This document shows, piece after piece, positions 26,715 to 35,878 of a stretch of DNA of 64,000 nt. The stretch spans positions 62,001 to 126,000 of the forward strand of contig JAFAFU010000065.1 of assembly GCA_023423335.1 (NCBI GenBank), in the 5' to 3' direction. The translations under genes and the position numbers were made by a program. The notes under the pieces are model-generated. The model was not told where the DNA came from. It did not search any database and worked only from the letters and a program-made list of their open reading frames with translations. Numbering within the stretch: the first letter of the stretch is position 1; each line of letters starts with the position of its first letter. Source of the stretch: Bacillota bacterium (GTDB taxonomy: Bacteria > Bacillota > Clostridia > Lachnospirales > Lachnospiraceae).

Positions 26715-27485
26715 TTAACTGAAGCTGGTTAATACTTCCATATTAGCCCCTAATTTTATCTTCATCTTCTGTAATGCCTTCGTGTGCAGCTGGGATATTC
26801 TTGATTCTGAAACCTCAAGAATTCGACTGATCTCCTTTAAGGTTAATTCCTCGTAATAATATAATATAATAACCTTTTTTTCCTTCTCTGTCAGAGTATC
26901 CAATGTTCTCGCAAGAAGTTCCTTCAGCTCTTGCTGCTCTACAATCTTCTCCGGCTGGATGGAGGCCGCTGTCAGGCTTTGCTCCACCTTGCCCTCACTG
27001 CCCTGTTCCATGAATTCATCCAGGGAGATGATATTCGTTACCTTGGTCTGGTTTTGCCAGGTTTCCAATTCCTCCAGTGATATTTCCAGTTCCTTTGCTA
27101 CTTCCTCGTCGTTAACATTCCTGCCATACTTTATCTCAAGGCTTTGGTAAGCCATATCAATCTTTCTCTGCTTCTGCCTGATGCTTCTCGGAATCCAATC
27201 CATTTTCCGAATCTGGTCCAGAATCGCCCCGCGAATTCGTAAGGAAGCATAGGTTTCGAATTTGTAACCTTTATTATAGTCAAACTTGTCTATCGCATCA
27301 ATCAGTCCAAAGGTTCCGTAGCCAACCAAATCATCGTATTCCACATTATACCCAAGATACATACTGAGCCGGCCGGCCACCAGTTTTACTAAACCCGCAT
27401 ATTCAATTATGATTTTTTCCTGAAGTTCAGAGGTTTTCTTCCTGGAATAGTCTTCCCAGAGCTTCTGCCTGCTTTCTGCGTTCAT
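26715..27485 (-). CDS. sigD: RNA polymerase sigma factor SigD/FliA (sigma 28)
   Basis: The protein has 256 residues. Region 2 includes NVEYDDLVGYGTFGLIDAID and the DNA-contacting LRIRGAILDQIRKMDWIPRS typical of FliA/WhiG. Region 4 is a C-terminal helix-turn-helix (LTLKEISRILEVSESRISQL). It directs late flagellar and chemotaxis promoters with GCCGATAA-type -10 boxes; one such site lies before fliI in this window. It follows cheD and a short membrane protein, as in B. subtilis fla/che. Confidence 0.96.
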   Translation of the reverse strand: MNAESRQKLWEDYSRKKTSELQEKIIIEYAGLVKLVAGRLSMYLGYNVEYDDLVGYGTFGLIDAIDKFDYNKGYKFETYASLRIRGAILDQIRKMDWIPRSIRQKQRKIDMAYQSLEIKYGRNVNDEEVAKELEISLEELETWQNQTKVTNIISLDEFMEQGSEGKVEQSLTAASIQPEKIVEQQELKELLARTLDTLTEKEKKVIILYYYEELTLKEISRILEVSESRISQLHTKALQKMKIKLGANMEVLTSFS

Positions 27486-27534
27486 ACTGCCTCCTGTTAC
27501 AATGTCATCAATAAAACACCCTTAGTACAGGTCC

Positions 27535-27828
27535 CTATTTCGATTTATCGGCGACGGACCCCGTCTTCTCATCCGTGGCAGCCTCCTGCCCGTTCTCCTG
27601 AGCATTTTCTTGCCCGCTAGACTCCTCTTCTTTCCCGGAACTTACAACAGGCATTGTGGCTTTTTTTATAATCGCTTTTGTAATCAGGCCGATAAAATAG
27701 AAAATAATTAATACCAGAAGTAATCTTTTTAAGCTTTCCAGCAGTTCTACCTTGTGAATAATGTCCAATATGCTTGTTACTGCTCCCGCCACCAGCATAA
27801 TTAATGCCGGGATATATCTTTGTTTCAT
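27535..27828 (-). CDS. small two-helix membrane protein in che operon
   Basis: The protein has 97 residues. Two membrane segments (about 5-23 and 35-55) are followed by a Gln/Glu/Ala-rich polar tail. The ATG at 27828 (MKQRYIPAL) follows GGAGG at good spacing; an in-frame ATG at 27840 is part of the ATGGAGG leader motif and is not favoured. It lies between cheD and sigD. No family was recognised. Confidence 0.7.
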   Translation of the reverse strand: MKQRYIPALIMLVAGAVTSILDIIHKVELLESLKRLLLVLIIFYFIGLITKAIIKKATMPVVSSGKEEESSGQENAQENGQEAATDEKTGSVADKSK

Positions 27829-27867
27829 ATCAGCCTCCATGCCGCCTGTCTACAGGCTTATGACCGC

Positions 27868-28353
27868 CTAAAGGATTTTCCGTTCTTTTCCGACAGACCG
27901 AATATGAAGTTCACCGGTTTCCGGATAAAACTCGATCGTCCGTCCGTAATTCATGCCGGTATCCTCTGCCAATATCCGAATCCCCAGCTGATTCAACTTC
28001 AATTTGGTTGCCTCAGCATTGCGTTCGCCGATCCGCATCATTTCACTGTTATTGTTGAAGGCAAACATCTGCGCCCCGCCTGCAATTTTAGAAACCAAGG
28101 CCCTTCGGAAAGCTCCAAGCTCTGTCATCCTGCGAATTAATTCATCTATACCGGTATCAGCAAATTTCGCCTTATTCTCATTGTTCACTATTTTTGTGCT
28201 GTCTGGCAGCATTATATGCACCATTCCTGCAATTTTGGTCCCCGGATCATACAAAACGATCCCTACACAGGAACCAAGACCTAATGTCGTGATTGTATCA
28301 GGAGGAGTGCACACATTCAGATCTGCCATTCCGACCTTTATCAGTTTGCTCAT
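27868..28353 (-). CDS. cheD: chemoreceptor glutamine deamidase CheD
   Basis: This 161-residue protein has the catalytic Cys in TLGLGSCVGIVLYD and His in AGMVHIMLP. It deamidates receptor glutamines and also binds CheC to stimulate CheY-P dephosphorylation. It lies directly after cheC, 75 bases downstream, consistent with that partnership. Confidence 0.96.
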   Translation of the reverse strand: MSKLIKVGMADLNVCTPPDTITTLGLGSCVGIVLYDPGTKIAGMVHIMLPDSTKIVNNENKAKFADTGIDELIRRMTELGAFRRALVSKIAGGAQMFAFNNNSEMMRIGERNAEATKLKLNQLGIRILAEDTGMNYGRTIEFYPETGELHIRSVGKERKIL

Positions 28354-28428
28354 TTATTCACCTACGTACATTATTGGCATGCTCATGTCTCAATACTTTT
28401 ATTCAATAGACCTGCTGCTTATAACAAG

Positions 28429-29058
28429 TTACAGGCCCAGGGAGGAAAGAATTGCTCCGTAAGAACTAATCGTTGGTATCAGTATAAAATAACCGTTTAC
28501 CTCCCGGACATCATCTCCGAATTCCGTCTCAATGAGAAGCGCTTTATCGCCGATCTTACCAAATTCGATTGCCGGCACGCTCAATATGGCCCCCGCCATA
28601 TCAATTGACATATATGGAATGCTTGTTGATATCACCAGATTCGTGAGGGAGGACAAGGAAGACAGATAAGCACCGGAAATGATATTTCCGATCTCATTCA
28701 GGGCGGAAAGCTCCATCTCATTGAATTCATCCCTGGTGTCTCCGGCGGGATTCCCCATCAGAATATTAACCAGATGCCTGGAGGCAGACATATCCAGCAT
28801 AAACATCATCATACCGTCAATATCTCCACCCAATGTAAATAAGATACCGACTACTAAATTCTCTGCTCCGCCAACAATGTCGGACAGCTCCTTGAATTCC
28901 AGCAGCTCCACATTCGGAACCTTCATATCAATCTTGGAATTCAACATCTGTGAGAGTGCTGTAGTGGCATTCCCTGCCCCTATATTACCGATCTCTCTCA
29001 ATACATCATATTGCATATTATCAATTTGGTTTAAGTCCAGTTTGGACACCACAAACAC
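28429..29058 (-). CDS. cheC: CheY-P phosphatase CheC
   Basis: This 209-residue protein has both CheC/FliY phosphatase motifs: EIGNIGAGNATTALS near residue 22 and LNEIGNIISGAYLSSLS near 113. It dephosphorylates CheY-P and works with CheD. The reported start is a GTG; AAGGGGG fits a GTG two or three codons later better. It lies between cheW and cheD. Confidence 0.95.
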   Translation of the reverse strand: MFVVSKLDLNQIDNMQYDVLREIGNIGAGNATTALSQMLNSKIDMKVPNVELLEFKELSDIVGGAENLVVGILFTLGGDIDGMMMFMLDMSASRHLVNILMGNPAGDTRDEFNEMELSALNEIGNIISGAYLSSLSSLTNLVISTSIPYMSIDMAGAILSVPAIEFGKIGDKALLIETEFGDDVREVNGYFILIPTISSYGAILSSLGL

Positions 29059-29069
29059 CCCCTTACATA

Positions 29070-29525
29070 CTATTGATTCACTGCTTCCTTCTCGAAGATT
29101 ACTCCCGGAACATTAAGCAGATTAATCAGATCATTCTCATATTTACCTACACCGATACTGTAATTTGCTTTATCATCATTCTCATCATAATTCATCTTTT
29201 GCACCTGGTCATTATCCAGGGAAATGACCTCCCTGACTTCGTCCACAATAATGCCGACCGGGGCAGCCTGCTGTTCCGGCTTTACAATGACAATCCTGGA
29301 TATGGAGGTAACCTCATCCTCGCCAAGTCCAAACCTTCGACGAAGGCTCATAACGGGAATAACTTCACCCCTTAAGTTAATGACACCCATAAAATACGGC
29401 TGTGCTTTTGGCACCCGGGTTATGGTCTGCATTACAATGATATTATGGATGTATTTGATATCAATGCCATATTGGTCTTTACCCAGGCTTATAATAATAT
29501 ATTGTTTTGAATTTGCCGCTTCCAT
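29070..29525 (-). CDS. cheW: chemotaxis coupling protein CheW
   Basis: The protein has 151 residues. It is a single CheW domain: QYIIISLGKDQYGIDI, then VINLRGEVIPVMSLRRRFGL and the closing VPGVIFEKE. It links receptors to CheA. The ATG at 29525 follows ATGGAGGATTAGT; the frame stays open upstream but has no ribosome site there. Confidence 0.96.
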   Translation of the reverse strand: MEAANSKQYIIISLGKDQYGIDIKYIHNIIVMQTITRVPKAQPYFMGVINLRGEVIPVMSLRRRFGLGEDEVTSISRIVIVKPEQQAAPVGIIVDEVREVISLDNDQVQKMNYDENDDKANYSIGVGKYENDLINLLNVPGVIFEKEAVNQ

Positions 29526-29615
29526 ACTAATCCTCCATTCTGACAAAATACTGCTAATTTGGGATGTGAAAGATTTGCTTTCACATTGGTCAGACACAAA
29601 TTTGCCCTCAGGTAC

Positions 29616-31697
29616 CTAAACCAAAGAATTAACATCCAATATCAATGCCACATCGCCGTTGCCAAGTATGGTTGCACCGCTGATAATCTTATGGTTCTTG
29701 ATATATTTACCGATGGACTTAATAACAATTTCCTGCTGACCCATCAGCTCATTCACTACCATTCCTGCCAGCCGGTCACCCTTCTTGACGATGACCACCA
29801 AAAGGCTGTCCTCTTTCGTTTCACTCCCGCCGCAATCCAGAATCTCACCAAGCCTTACGATCGGAATGACGGATCCCCTTAAATGAATCACTTCTTTCTC
29901 CTGAATCTTTTTAATATCCTGGCGGGGGATGTTCTCTACTGTCTGTATGTTGCCCAGAGGAAGCGCGTACTTTTCATTTCCTATAATCACCATCAAAGTC
30001 TGAATGATTGCCAGAGTTAACGGGAGGCGGATAATGAAGTTGGAGCCTTCGCCCACCTTCGTCTTCGCTTCAATCTCACCGCCCAGAGCTTCGATCTTCG
30101 TCTTAACCACATCCAGGCCAACGCCCCTGCCGGATACATCCGATACTTTCTCCGAGGTGGAGAAGCCGGGCTGGAACAGGATGTCGATAAAATCCTTATC
30201 CGTCATCCTGAGAGCCTGCTCTTCTGTAATCGTGCCTTTAGCAATTGCCTTCTTCCTGATTTTATCCGCATTGATACCTGAGCCGTCATCACGGACTTCA
30301 ATCACTACATTATTCCCGTCCTGATATGCATCCAGATAAATGGAGCCCACCGGATCCTTGCCTGCCTTCTGCCGGTCCTCATTGCTCTCAAGACCATGAT
30401 CTGCCGCATTACGGAGCAAATGCATCAGAGGATCCCCGATTTCGTCGATCACAGTACGGTCGAGCTCGGTATCTTCACCGGTCATATATAATTCCATGTT
30501 TTTACCCAAATCTTTGGACAAATCACGTATCATTCTGGGGAAACGGTTCAGAATACTCTCAATCGGAACCATCCTTACCTTCATAACAGATTCGTGGAGA
30601 TTGGTTGTTACTCTCTCCAGATACTCCATCTGCTCGCCGAAGCCGTTCTCCGTCTGCAGCTTCGAGCCGCTGCTGATGGATAGAAGACTGTTCTTCGCTA
30701 TAATGAGCTCACTGACCAGATTCATCAGTACGTCCAGTTTATCGATATCAACGCGGACAGAACGGTTTGCCACAGGCTTCGCAGCCTGCTTGGCAGCCGG
30801 TGCATTGCCGGCCTTCAGGGAATTGGTTTCCTTGGCAGCCTTCGGCTGCGCCTGAGCTGTCTCGTCCTGCTTGATTGCATTCGAATAAGTGATATAGTCC
30901 TCTTCTGACAGATAAACGAGGTCTGCTACCACTTCCTTGACTTCCGATACATTTGATGCAATCCCTGCCAGCTTCTCAGGGGCTTCCTTTGTTATAATCA
31001 AAGCGGAATAGTCAAAATCATACTTCTCATCCTCCAGGTCCTGAGCACTGGGATGAAGTTTTATAATTTCTCCATATTCCTCCAAGGTGCGGTTGACCAT
31101 AAAGGCCCTTGCTCCCTTTAATACGCAGTATTCCTGTATGTATACCGTCAGACCGACCACATTGAGTCCGATCATACCGGCTTTCGCTATCGCCTTCTTC
31201 TCATGTTCTTCCAGCTTCAGATCCTTAAATTTCAGCTTACCATTATCAGCATCTGCAGCAGGAGCCGGCTGGGCATTCGCCCCTGCAGTCTTTTCCGGTG
31301 CGGTATTTCCGATACCGTTATTCAGGATATCATTCAAAGCCGAAAGAATATCTTCATAATCTTCCGTTCCTTCATTGGCATCCGCCTGAATATTGCTCAG
31401 ATAGGTTTCCAAGGCGTCCAGACCCTTGAATAATACATCCACCAGCCCGGAGGCAACCTTCATTTTACCATTCCGAATTTCAGAGAATACGCTCTCCATA
31501 TCATGGGTAAGACGTTGCATCCTCTTATATCCCATCGTTCCAGACATACCCTTCAGTGAATGAGCGGCACGGAATATCTCATTTATAGTTCCTTCGTTCT
31601 CCGGGTCCTTTTCCAGAACCAGGAGATGCTCATTCAGGCTTTGCAGATGTTCCTTTGTTTCCTCAATAAAAATTTCCAGGTATTGACTTACATCCAT
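29616..31697 (-). CDS. cheA: chemotaxis histidine kinase CheA
   Basis: This kinase has about 693 residues. The Hpt domain has its phosphorylated His in FRAAHSLKGM near residue 46; then come a CheY-binding P2 region, a dimerisation domain (about 315-375), an ATPase with HLLRNAADHGLE, DDGSGI and GRGVGLDVVK, and a CheW-like end. The ATG overlaps the cheB stop in TAATG, so they are coupled; a GTG three codons upstream is possible. It phosphorylates CheY and CheB in response to receptors. Confidence 0.97.
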   Translation of the reverse strand: MDVSQYLEIFIEETKEHLQSLNEHLLVLEKDPENEGTINEIFRAAHSLKGMSGTMGYKRMQRLTHDMESVFSEIRNGKMKVASGLVDVLFKGLDALETYLSNIQADANEGTEDYEDILSALNDILNNGIGNTAPEKTAGANAQPAPAADADNGKLKFKDLKLEEHEKKAIAKAGMIGLNVVGLTVYIQEYCVLKGARAFMVNRTLEEYGEIIKLHPSAQDLEDEKYDFDYSALIITKEAPEKLAGIASNVSEVKEVVADLVYLSEEDYITYSNAIKQDETAQAQPKAAKETNSLKAGNAPAAKQAAKPVANRSVRVDIDKLDVLMNLVSELIIAKNSLLSISSGSKLQTENGFGEQMEYLERVTTNLHESVMKVRMVPIESILNRFPRMIRDLSKDLGKNMELYMTGEDTELDRTVIDEIGDPLMHLLRNAADHGLESNEDRQKAGKDPVGSIYLDAYQDGNNVVIEVRDDGSGINADKIRKKAIAKGTITEEQALRMTDKDFIDILFQPGFSTSEKVSDVSGRGVGLDVVKTKIEALGGEIEAKTKVGEGSNFIIRLPLTLAIIQTLMVIIGNEKYALPLGNIQTVENIPRQDIKKIQEKEVIHLRGSVIPIVRLGEILDCGGSETKEDSLLVVIVKKGDRLAGMVVNELMGQQEIVIKSIGKYIKNHKIISGATILGNGDVALILDVNSLV

Positions 31698-32782
31698 TAA
31701 CAGCACCCCACATTCTTTATGATGGCATCAGAGACCCCGTTCAGTGCTACTACTTCATCCACAAGACCTGCTTCGGTAAGCACCTTTGGCATTCCGTATA
31801 CAATACAGGTCTCTTCGTTCTGTGCAATCACATATGTATTTTTGTAATTATTAAGTCTCTTGATTCCCTGTGTTCCGTCTGCACCCATACCCGTCAGAAC
31901 CACACAGGTAATCTGATCATAATCTACTGCTTCCAGGGATTCAAACATTATGTCGGCACAGGGCAGGAGTCCATGCCGCGGAGCTTCCTTCAAAACAGTC
32001 AGCTGATGCCGGCCGTCTTCATTCCGGATCAATCTCATCTGATGACCCCCCCTGGCAAGATAAACCGTTCCTTTTTGTATTATCTCCCCATGTTCCGCTT
32101 CTTTGACATGGATTTTGCTTAAACCATCCAGCCGGTCAGCAAGGGATTTTGTAAAGCCCTCCGGCATATGCTGAACAATCAGGACACTGGCATCCAGATT
32201 CTCCGGAAGCATCGGAATAACCGAATGAAGCGCCTTCGGCCCGCCGGTGGAGCAGGCAATTGCAACCAGTTTACCTTTACCCTGCCCGGTAACTGCCTTA
32301 CGCTTTCTGCGGATGACTTCCTTTACGGGCTTGTCCGCTTCCTTTTCCCTGACCGGTATTGCTGCCTTAATCACCTTCGCCTGGGTTGCCGTTGACAGAC
32401 ATTCCAGAATACGGTCGGAAAATCGGTTGTTTTTCACTTCCTCATAGCTTTCCGGCTTGGTTACGAAATCAAAGGCACCAAGCTCAAGGGCCAGGATCGT
32501 TTCCTTTGCTTCCCTCTTTGCTATTGTGCTGACGATGATTACGGTTACTTTGATGTTTTGTTTCTTAAGCTCATCCAGAAGCTCCAGTCCATTCATCCTC
32601 GGCATATTAATGTCCAGAAGAACGGCATCAATTTCATTGGCCTTGCTCTGCAAAATGCTTAAAGCATCCAGTCCGTTTATGGCCACACCAAATACCTGAA
32701 ATCTATCGTCTCTCTCTATTATATCAGAAAGAACCCTTCTCATAAGTGCAGAGTCATCTATTATCAAAATATTTTTCTTCAT
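31697..32782 (-). CDS. cheB: chemotaxis response regulator methylesterase CheB
   Basis: The protein has 361 residues. The N-terminal receiver has phospho-Asp in AVLLDINMPRMNG. The C-terminal methylesterase has Ser in ACSTGGPKAL, His in VQHMPEGFT and Asp in MGADGTQG. It removes receptor methyl groups for adaptation. No cheR is present in the window. It precedes cheA with a 1-base overlap. Confidence 0.97.
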   Translation of the reverse strand: MKKNILIIDDSALMRRVLSDIIERDDRFQVFGVAINGLDALSILQSKANEIDAVLLDINMPRMNGLELLDELKKQNIKVTVIIVSTIAKREAKETILALELGAFDFVTKPESYEEVKNNRFSDRILECLSTATQAKVIKAAIPVREKEADKPVKEVIRRKRKAVTGQGKGKLVAIACSTGGPKALHSVIPMLPENLDASVLIVQHMPEGFTKSLADRLDGLSKIHVKEAEHGEIIQKGTVYLARGGHQMRLIRNEDGRHQLTVLKEAPRHGLLPCADIMFESLEAVDYDQITCVVLTGMGADGTQGIKRLNNYKNTYVIAQNEETCIVYGMPKVLTEAGLVDEVVALNGVSDAIIKNVGCC

Positions 32783-32871
32783 AATTAGTCATGCCTCTCT
32801 AATTCCGAATTTCTGCCTCTTCATATCTGCCCCGGAACAACACGTCATACTTAATAATAATATCATGCCCA

Positions 32872-33630
32872 TTATTTATTGTTCCTTCTTCTTCGGCGAT
32901 CCTGCTCAAATATGTATTTTATAAGATCTTCTCTGTCAGCCTTTCCGATTTCAACGAATTCGGCTCTATGTTCAAATTTATCATTTCGGTTTTCCAATTT
33001 CTCTGAAGAGATAATAACTGCACCTAATATCATCTTCTTCAGCTCATTGCCAATGATGAAGTCAAGCCTTATTCTTAATTTGTCGCCCGGTTTATGCCGG
33101 ACTTCCGAATTAAATTTCATACCGCCGCCGGAAAGATCCGTGATCGAAGCCTTCTGCCAGGTTTGCTCATATTGGCTTAACCGTCTTCGGATCTCTGCCT
33201 TTTCTTCCGTATTCATGAGCTTATTGCCGGCCAGTCTCTCTTCCAGCAGCTGCTCTTCCTGAGTCAGGAGCCGGTAATCAATTTCATGGATGCATTCCAA
33301 CCGATAATACTGTCTTCTCTGGATCTTTTCCAGCTCCGTGATTGTCTTAACTGATGCAATAATCGCATTATTTTCTTTGTATATGCCCTCCAGCACACAG
33401 GTGCATTGATACAGCCCTTTCGAAGTATAAAAGAATAATTTATACTTTGCTTCCTTCTCAAGGACATACATCAAACCGTTTGCATGGGGCATGGCGATAC
33501 TGATCGTCTTCTCGTCATCAATATCCAGCAGCTGACTCACATAGGTCTTGGAAGTTCTGGCGCTCCCTTCAATGAACTCCAGCTGCTTTACATCTATTTT
33601 ATCACCTACTGTTAAAATATCGCTCAGCAT
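32872..33630 (-). CDS. PilZ-domain c-di-GMP binding protein (YcgR/YpfA-like brake)
   Basis: The protein has 252 residues. The N-terminal YcgR-like domain leads to a PilZ domain that begins with the c-di-GMP arginine motif QRRQYYRLE (near 105) and has DLSGGGMKF (near 172). Proteins of this kind slow the motor through MotA or FliG when c-di-GMP rises. Placement between flhG and cheB within the flagellar operon supports a motility role. Confidence 0.88.
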   Translation of the reverse strand: MLSDILTVGDKIDVKQLEFIEGSARTSKTYVSQLLDIDDEKTISIAMPHANGLMYVLEKEAKYKLFFYTSKGLYQCTCVLEGIYKENNAIIASVKTITELEKIQRRQYYRLECIHEIDYRLLTQEEQLLEERLAGNKLMNTEEKAEIRRRLSQYEQTWQKASITDLSGGGMKFNSEVRHKPGDKLRIRLDFIIGNELKKMILGAVIISSEKLENRNDKFEHRAEFVEIGKADREDLIKYIFEQDRRRRRNNK

Positions 33631-33658
33631 ATAGCACCCCCATCTATCTTTCTTTTCC

Positions 33659-34543
33659 CTACTTCTTTATTCTTGATTTTAAGAGATAAGTGAATAATTG
33701 GGCAATTCCCTTTTTCTCAACCGGATTTTCAGGCTCATTTTCACATAAAGTGCTGGCAAAGCCGGTAATGGCTTTGGAAAAATGTGAATTGGGATAAACT
33801 AAGAGTGCCGGCTTCTGCCTCATTACTGCCTTGGATACATTAGCATCCTGGGGAATGGACCCCAGATATTCCAGCTTCAAATTTAAGAATTTGTTCACCA
33901 CAAGACTTAATTTCTCGTACAGCTCCTTCCCTTCCTCATAGGTATCAATCCGGTTGGCAACGGTCTTGATTACCGTTTCCTGAAGGGAAAAATCCGTCTT
34001 ACGGTTTAAAGTCTTAAGCAGTGCATAGGCATCCGTAATCGATGTCGGTTCCGGAGTGGCAATCAGCAGCACCTCTGAGCTGGCTGCTACAAATTCAAGA
34101 ACGGAATCGGCGATACCCGCTCCGGTATCTATAATAATAATATCTGCTCTTTCATCCAATTCCACCAGCTTCTGGATCAGATATACAATCTGATCCCTGG
34201 TCAGACTTGTCAGCTCCTGGATACCGGAGCCTCCGGAGATAAAGCCTATGTTCTCCGGTCCCTGTGTTATGATGTCCGTAAGGTTTTTCCCCCGGAACAT
34301 CAGATCAGCAAGATTATACTGCGGACGGATTCCCAGCATGACTTCAATATTCGCCAGACCAAAATCAGCGTCAAGTATGATGACCCTTTTCCCCAGCTTG
34401 CTCAGGGCAATGGCCAGATTTACGGATATACTTGATTTCCCTACTCCGCCTTTCCCGCTGGTTACTGTAATAACCCTGGCAATCCTTCTGGGGAGGTTTT
34501 GCTGTTGTTTTACCATTTTTCTTAATTTATCTGCCTGATCCAT
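33659..34543 (-). CDS. flhG: flagellar number regulator FlhG (MinD-like ATPase)
   Basis: This 294-residue protein has the deviant Walker A TSGKGGVGKSSISVNLA, a switch region LDADFGLANIE and DTGAGIADSV. N-terminal DQADKLRKMVK with basic residues resembles the FlhF-activating segment. It controls flagellar number and placement with FlhF, encoded just upstream. A hairpin plus GGAGG leader precedes the ATG. Confidence 0.95.
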   Translation of the reverse strand: MDQADKLRKMVKQQQNLPRRIARVITVTSGKGGVGKSSISVNLAIALSKLGKRVIILDADFGLANIEVMLGIRPQYNLADLMFRGKNLTDIITQGPENIGFISGGSGIQELTSLTRDQIVYLIQKLVELDERADIIIIDTGAGIADSVLEFVAASSEVLLIATPEPTSITDAYALLKTLNRKTDFSLQETVIKTVANRIDTYEEGKELYEKLSLVVNKFLNLKLEYLGSIPQDANVSKAVMRQKPALLVYPNSHFSKAITGFASTLCENEPENPVEKKGIAQLFTYLLKSRIKK

Positions 34544-34547
34544 ATAA

Positions 34548-34572
34548 CCTCCATGCTGCCGCTATGCGGCAT
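34548..34572 (-). repeat. hairpin/ribosome-site leader motif before flhG
   Basis: Minus strand: TGCCGC-ATA-GCGGCA then GCATGGAGG, the flhG ribosome site. The same CGGCAG-ATGGAGG pattern recurs before flbD (46685-46709), fliG and topA. Confidence 0.6.
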
Positions 34573-34589
34573 CTTAAATCCAAACTGCC

Positions 34590-34645
34590 TGCCCTTTACG
34601 TTAGTTTGTGCCAAGCGTGCTCACACGCTTTGATTACGCAGGCAC
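34590..34645 (-). repeat. 56-bp dispersed repeat, copy 1 (flhF-flhG spacer)
   Basis: The core GTTAGTTTGTGCCAAGC (plus strand) followed by an ACACGCTTTGAT and GCAGGCAC half is shared with 63801-63856, with about 48 of 56 bases identical by eye. It folds with AGCGTGT/GCACGCT and GTGCC/GGCAC stems. Confidence 0.7.
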
Positions 34646-34663
34646 TTAACATGTGTTTTCCGC

Positions 34664-35878
34664 TTATTGACCTCTTAGTAATTGCTTGGCAATACTCTGA
34701 GCATCAACCTTGGAAATATCATCGGGCACATTCTGGCCAAAGGTTGCATAGGATATCGGTGCCTGAGTCAACATACGTATATTAAACAGATTTCCGATAC
34801 AACTGGTTTCATCCAGCTTTGTAAACATCAGATTATAATTGACAATTTCGGAATATGCCTCTGTAATTTTAATAAGATCCCTGTACTTTGTCGTTGCGCT
34901 GAGGACCAGGTAGGTTTCCCTCTCACTCTCCGGAATGACCTTAATCAGAAGCTCAATATCATCCCGCTGCTCCTTATTCCGATGGGAGCGGCCGGCAGTA
35001 TCTACAAATACGATATCAAAATCAGCGAACTCCTCCTTCGCCTGCTTCATCTCTTCCTCGGAATAGATAACCTTCAGAGGAATCCCAAGTATATTGGCAT
35101 AGGTACGAAGCTGTTCCACAGCAGCAATACGGTAAGTGTCAGAGGTTAAAAATGCCACCTTCGCCTTTTCATCCACCTTAAACTTGGAAGCAATTTTAGC
35201 TATTGTTGTGGTCTTTCCCACACCGGTCGGCCCGATAACAAAGATATATTTGGGACGCTTTCCACCCAGCTCAATTACCTTCGGCTGTCCCAGCTTCAGG
35301 ATTATCTTCTGGTACACACTGGCCAAAATAACATCCATGGCGGAATCCTTCTTTAGGGTGCCTTCTATCTCTGTAACAATCTGATTTGCAAATTTTTCAT
35401 CCACTTCATTGGAAATAAGCTGGTTATAAATCAATTGGATACAGGCAAGATTCTTGTTAGACAGTGTCGCCTTCTCCTCTTGCTTATCCCCCGCTTCTTT
35501 CTCACTCATCTGCTTCTCCAGAAGGCTTTGAAGGTTATTCAGCTTCATCTCTATGGCAGAGGGCTCCTTGGAAGCTTCGGACTTAAATTTCATACCGTAG
35601 CTGCCGTCTTCTTCATCATCATAGATAATATCCGGCAGAATTGGTTTTTTGGGCGGTGCTGCGGCTGCCTGCTGCGGATTCCTCGGTTTTTCATTCCGAT
35701 AGCTAATATTATCATCCACAGCTGCGGTAATCTCGACTAAGGCTTTACGGAACAGCTTATAGATTCCTTTGGGTGATATCGTTTTGATATTCATAACAAT
35801 TGCATCCTTGCCAAGTTCCTCCTTAGCAAGCATGATTGCTTCCGTTTCCGTATTCGCTTGAAACTTCTTAATGATCAT
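34664..35878 (-). CDS. flhF: flagellar SRP-like GTPase FlhF
   Basis: The protein has 404 residues. A variable N-terminal B domain is followed by an SRP-type NG GTPase with Walker A VIGPTGVGKTTTIAKIA, DTAGRSHRN and TKLDET. It places and activates flagella with FlhG. Its start overlaps the flhA stop in TAATG. Length is normal for Firmicutes. Confidence 0.96.
   Translation of the reverse strand: MIIKKFQANTETEAIMLAKEELGKDAIVMNIKTISPKGIYKLFRKALVEITAAVDDNISYRNEKPRNPQQAAAAPPKKPILPDIIYDDEEDGSYGMKFKSEASKEPSAIEMKLNNLQSLLEKQMSEKEAGDKQEEKATLSNKNLACIQLIYNQLISNEVDEKFANQIVTEIEGTLKKDSAMDVILASVYQKIILKLGQPKVIELGGKRPKYIFVIGPTGVGKTTTIAKIASKFKVDEKAKVAFLTSDTYRIAAVEQLRTYANILGIPLKVIYSEEEMKQAKEEFADFDIVFVDTAGRSHRNKEQRDDIELLIKVIPESERETYLVLSATTKYRDLIKITEAYSEIVNYNLMFTKLDETSCIGNLFNIRMLTQAPISYATFGQNVPDDISKVDAQSIAKQLLRGQ

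Noticed and set aside
27545..27552. GCCGATAA on the minus strand before sigD
   Set aside because: It falls in codons for Ala-Asp-Lys at the end of a gene, and no TAAA-like -35 box lies 11-16 bases upstream.
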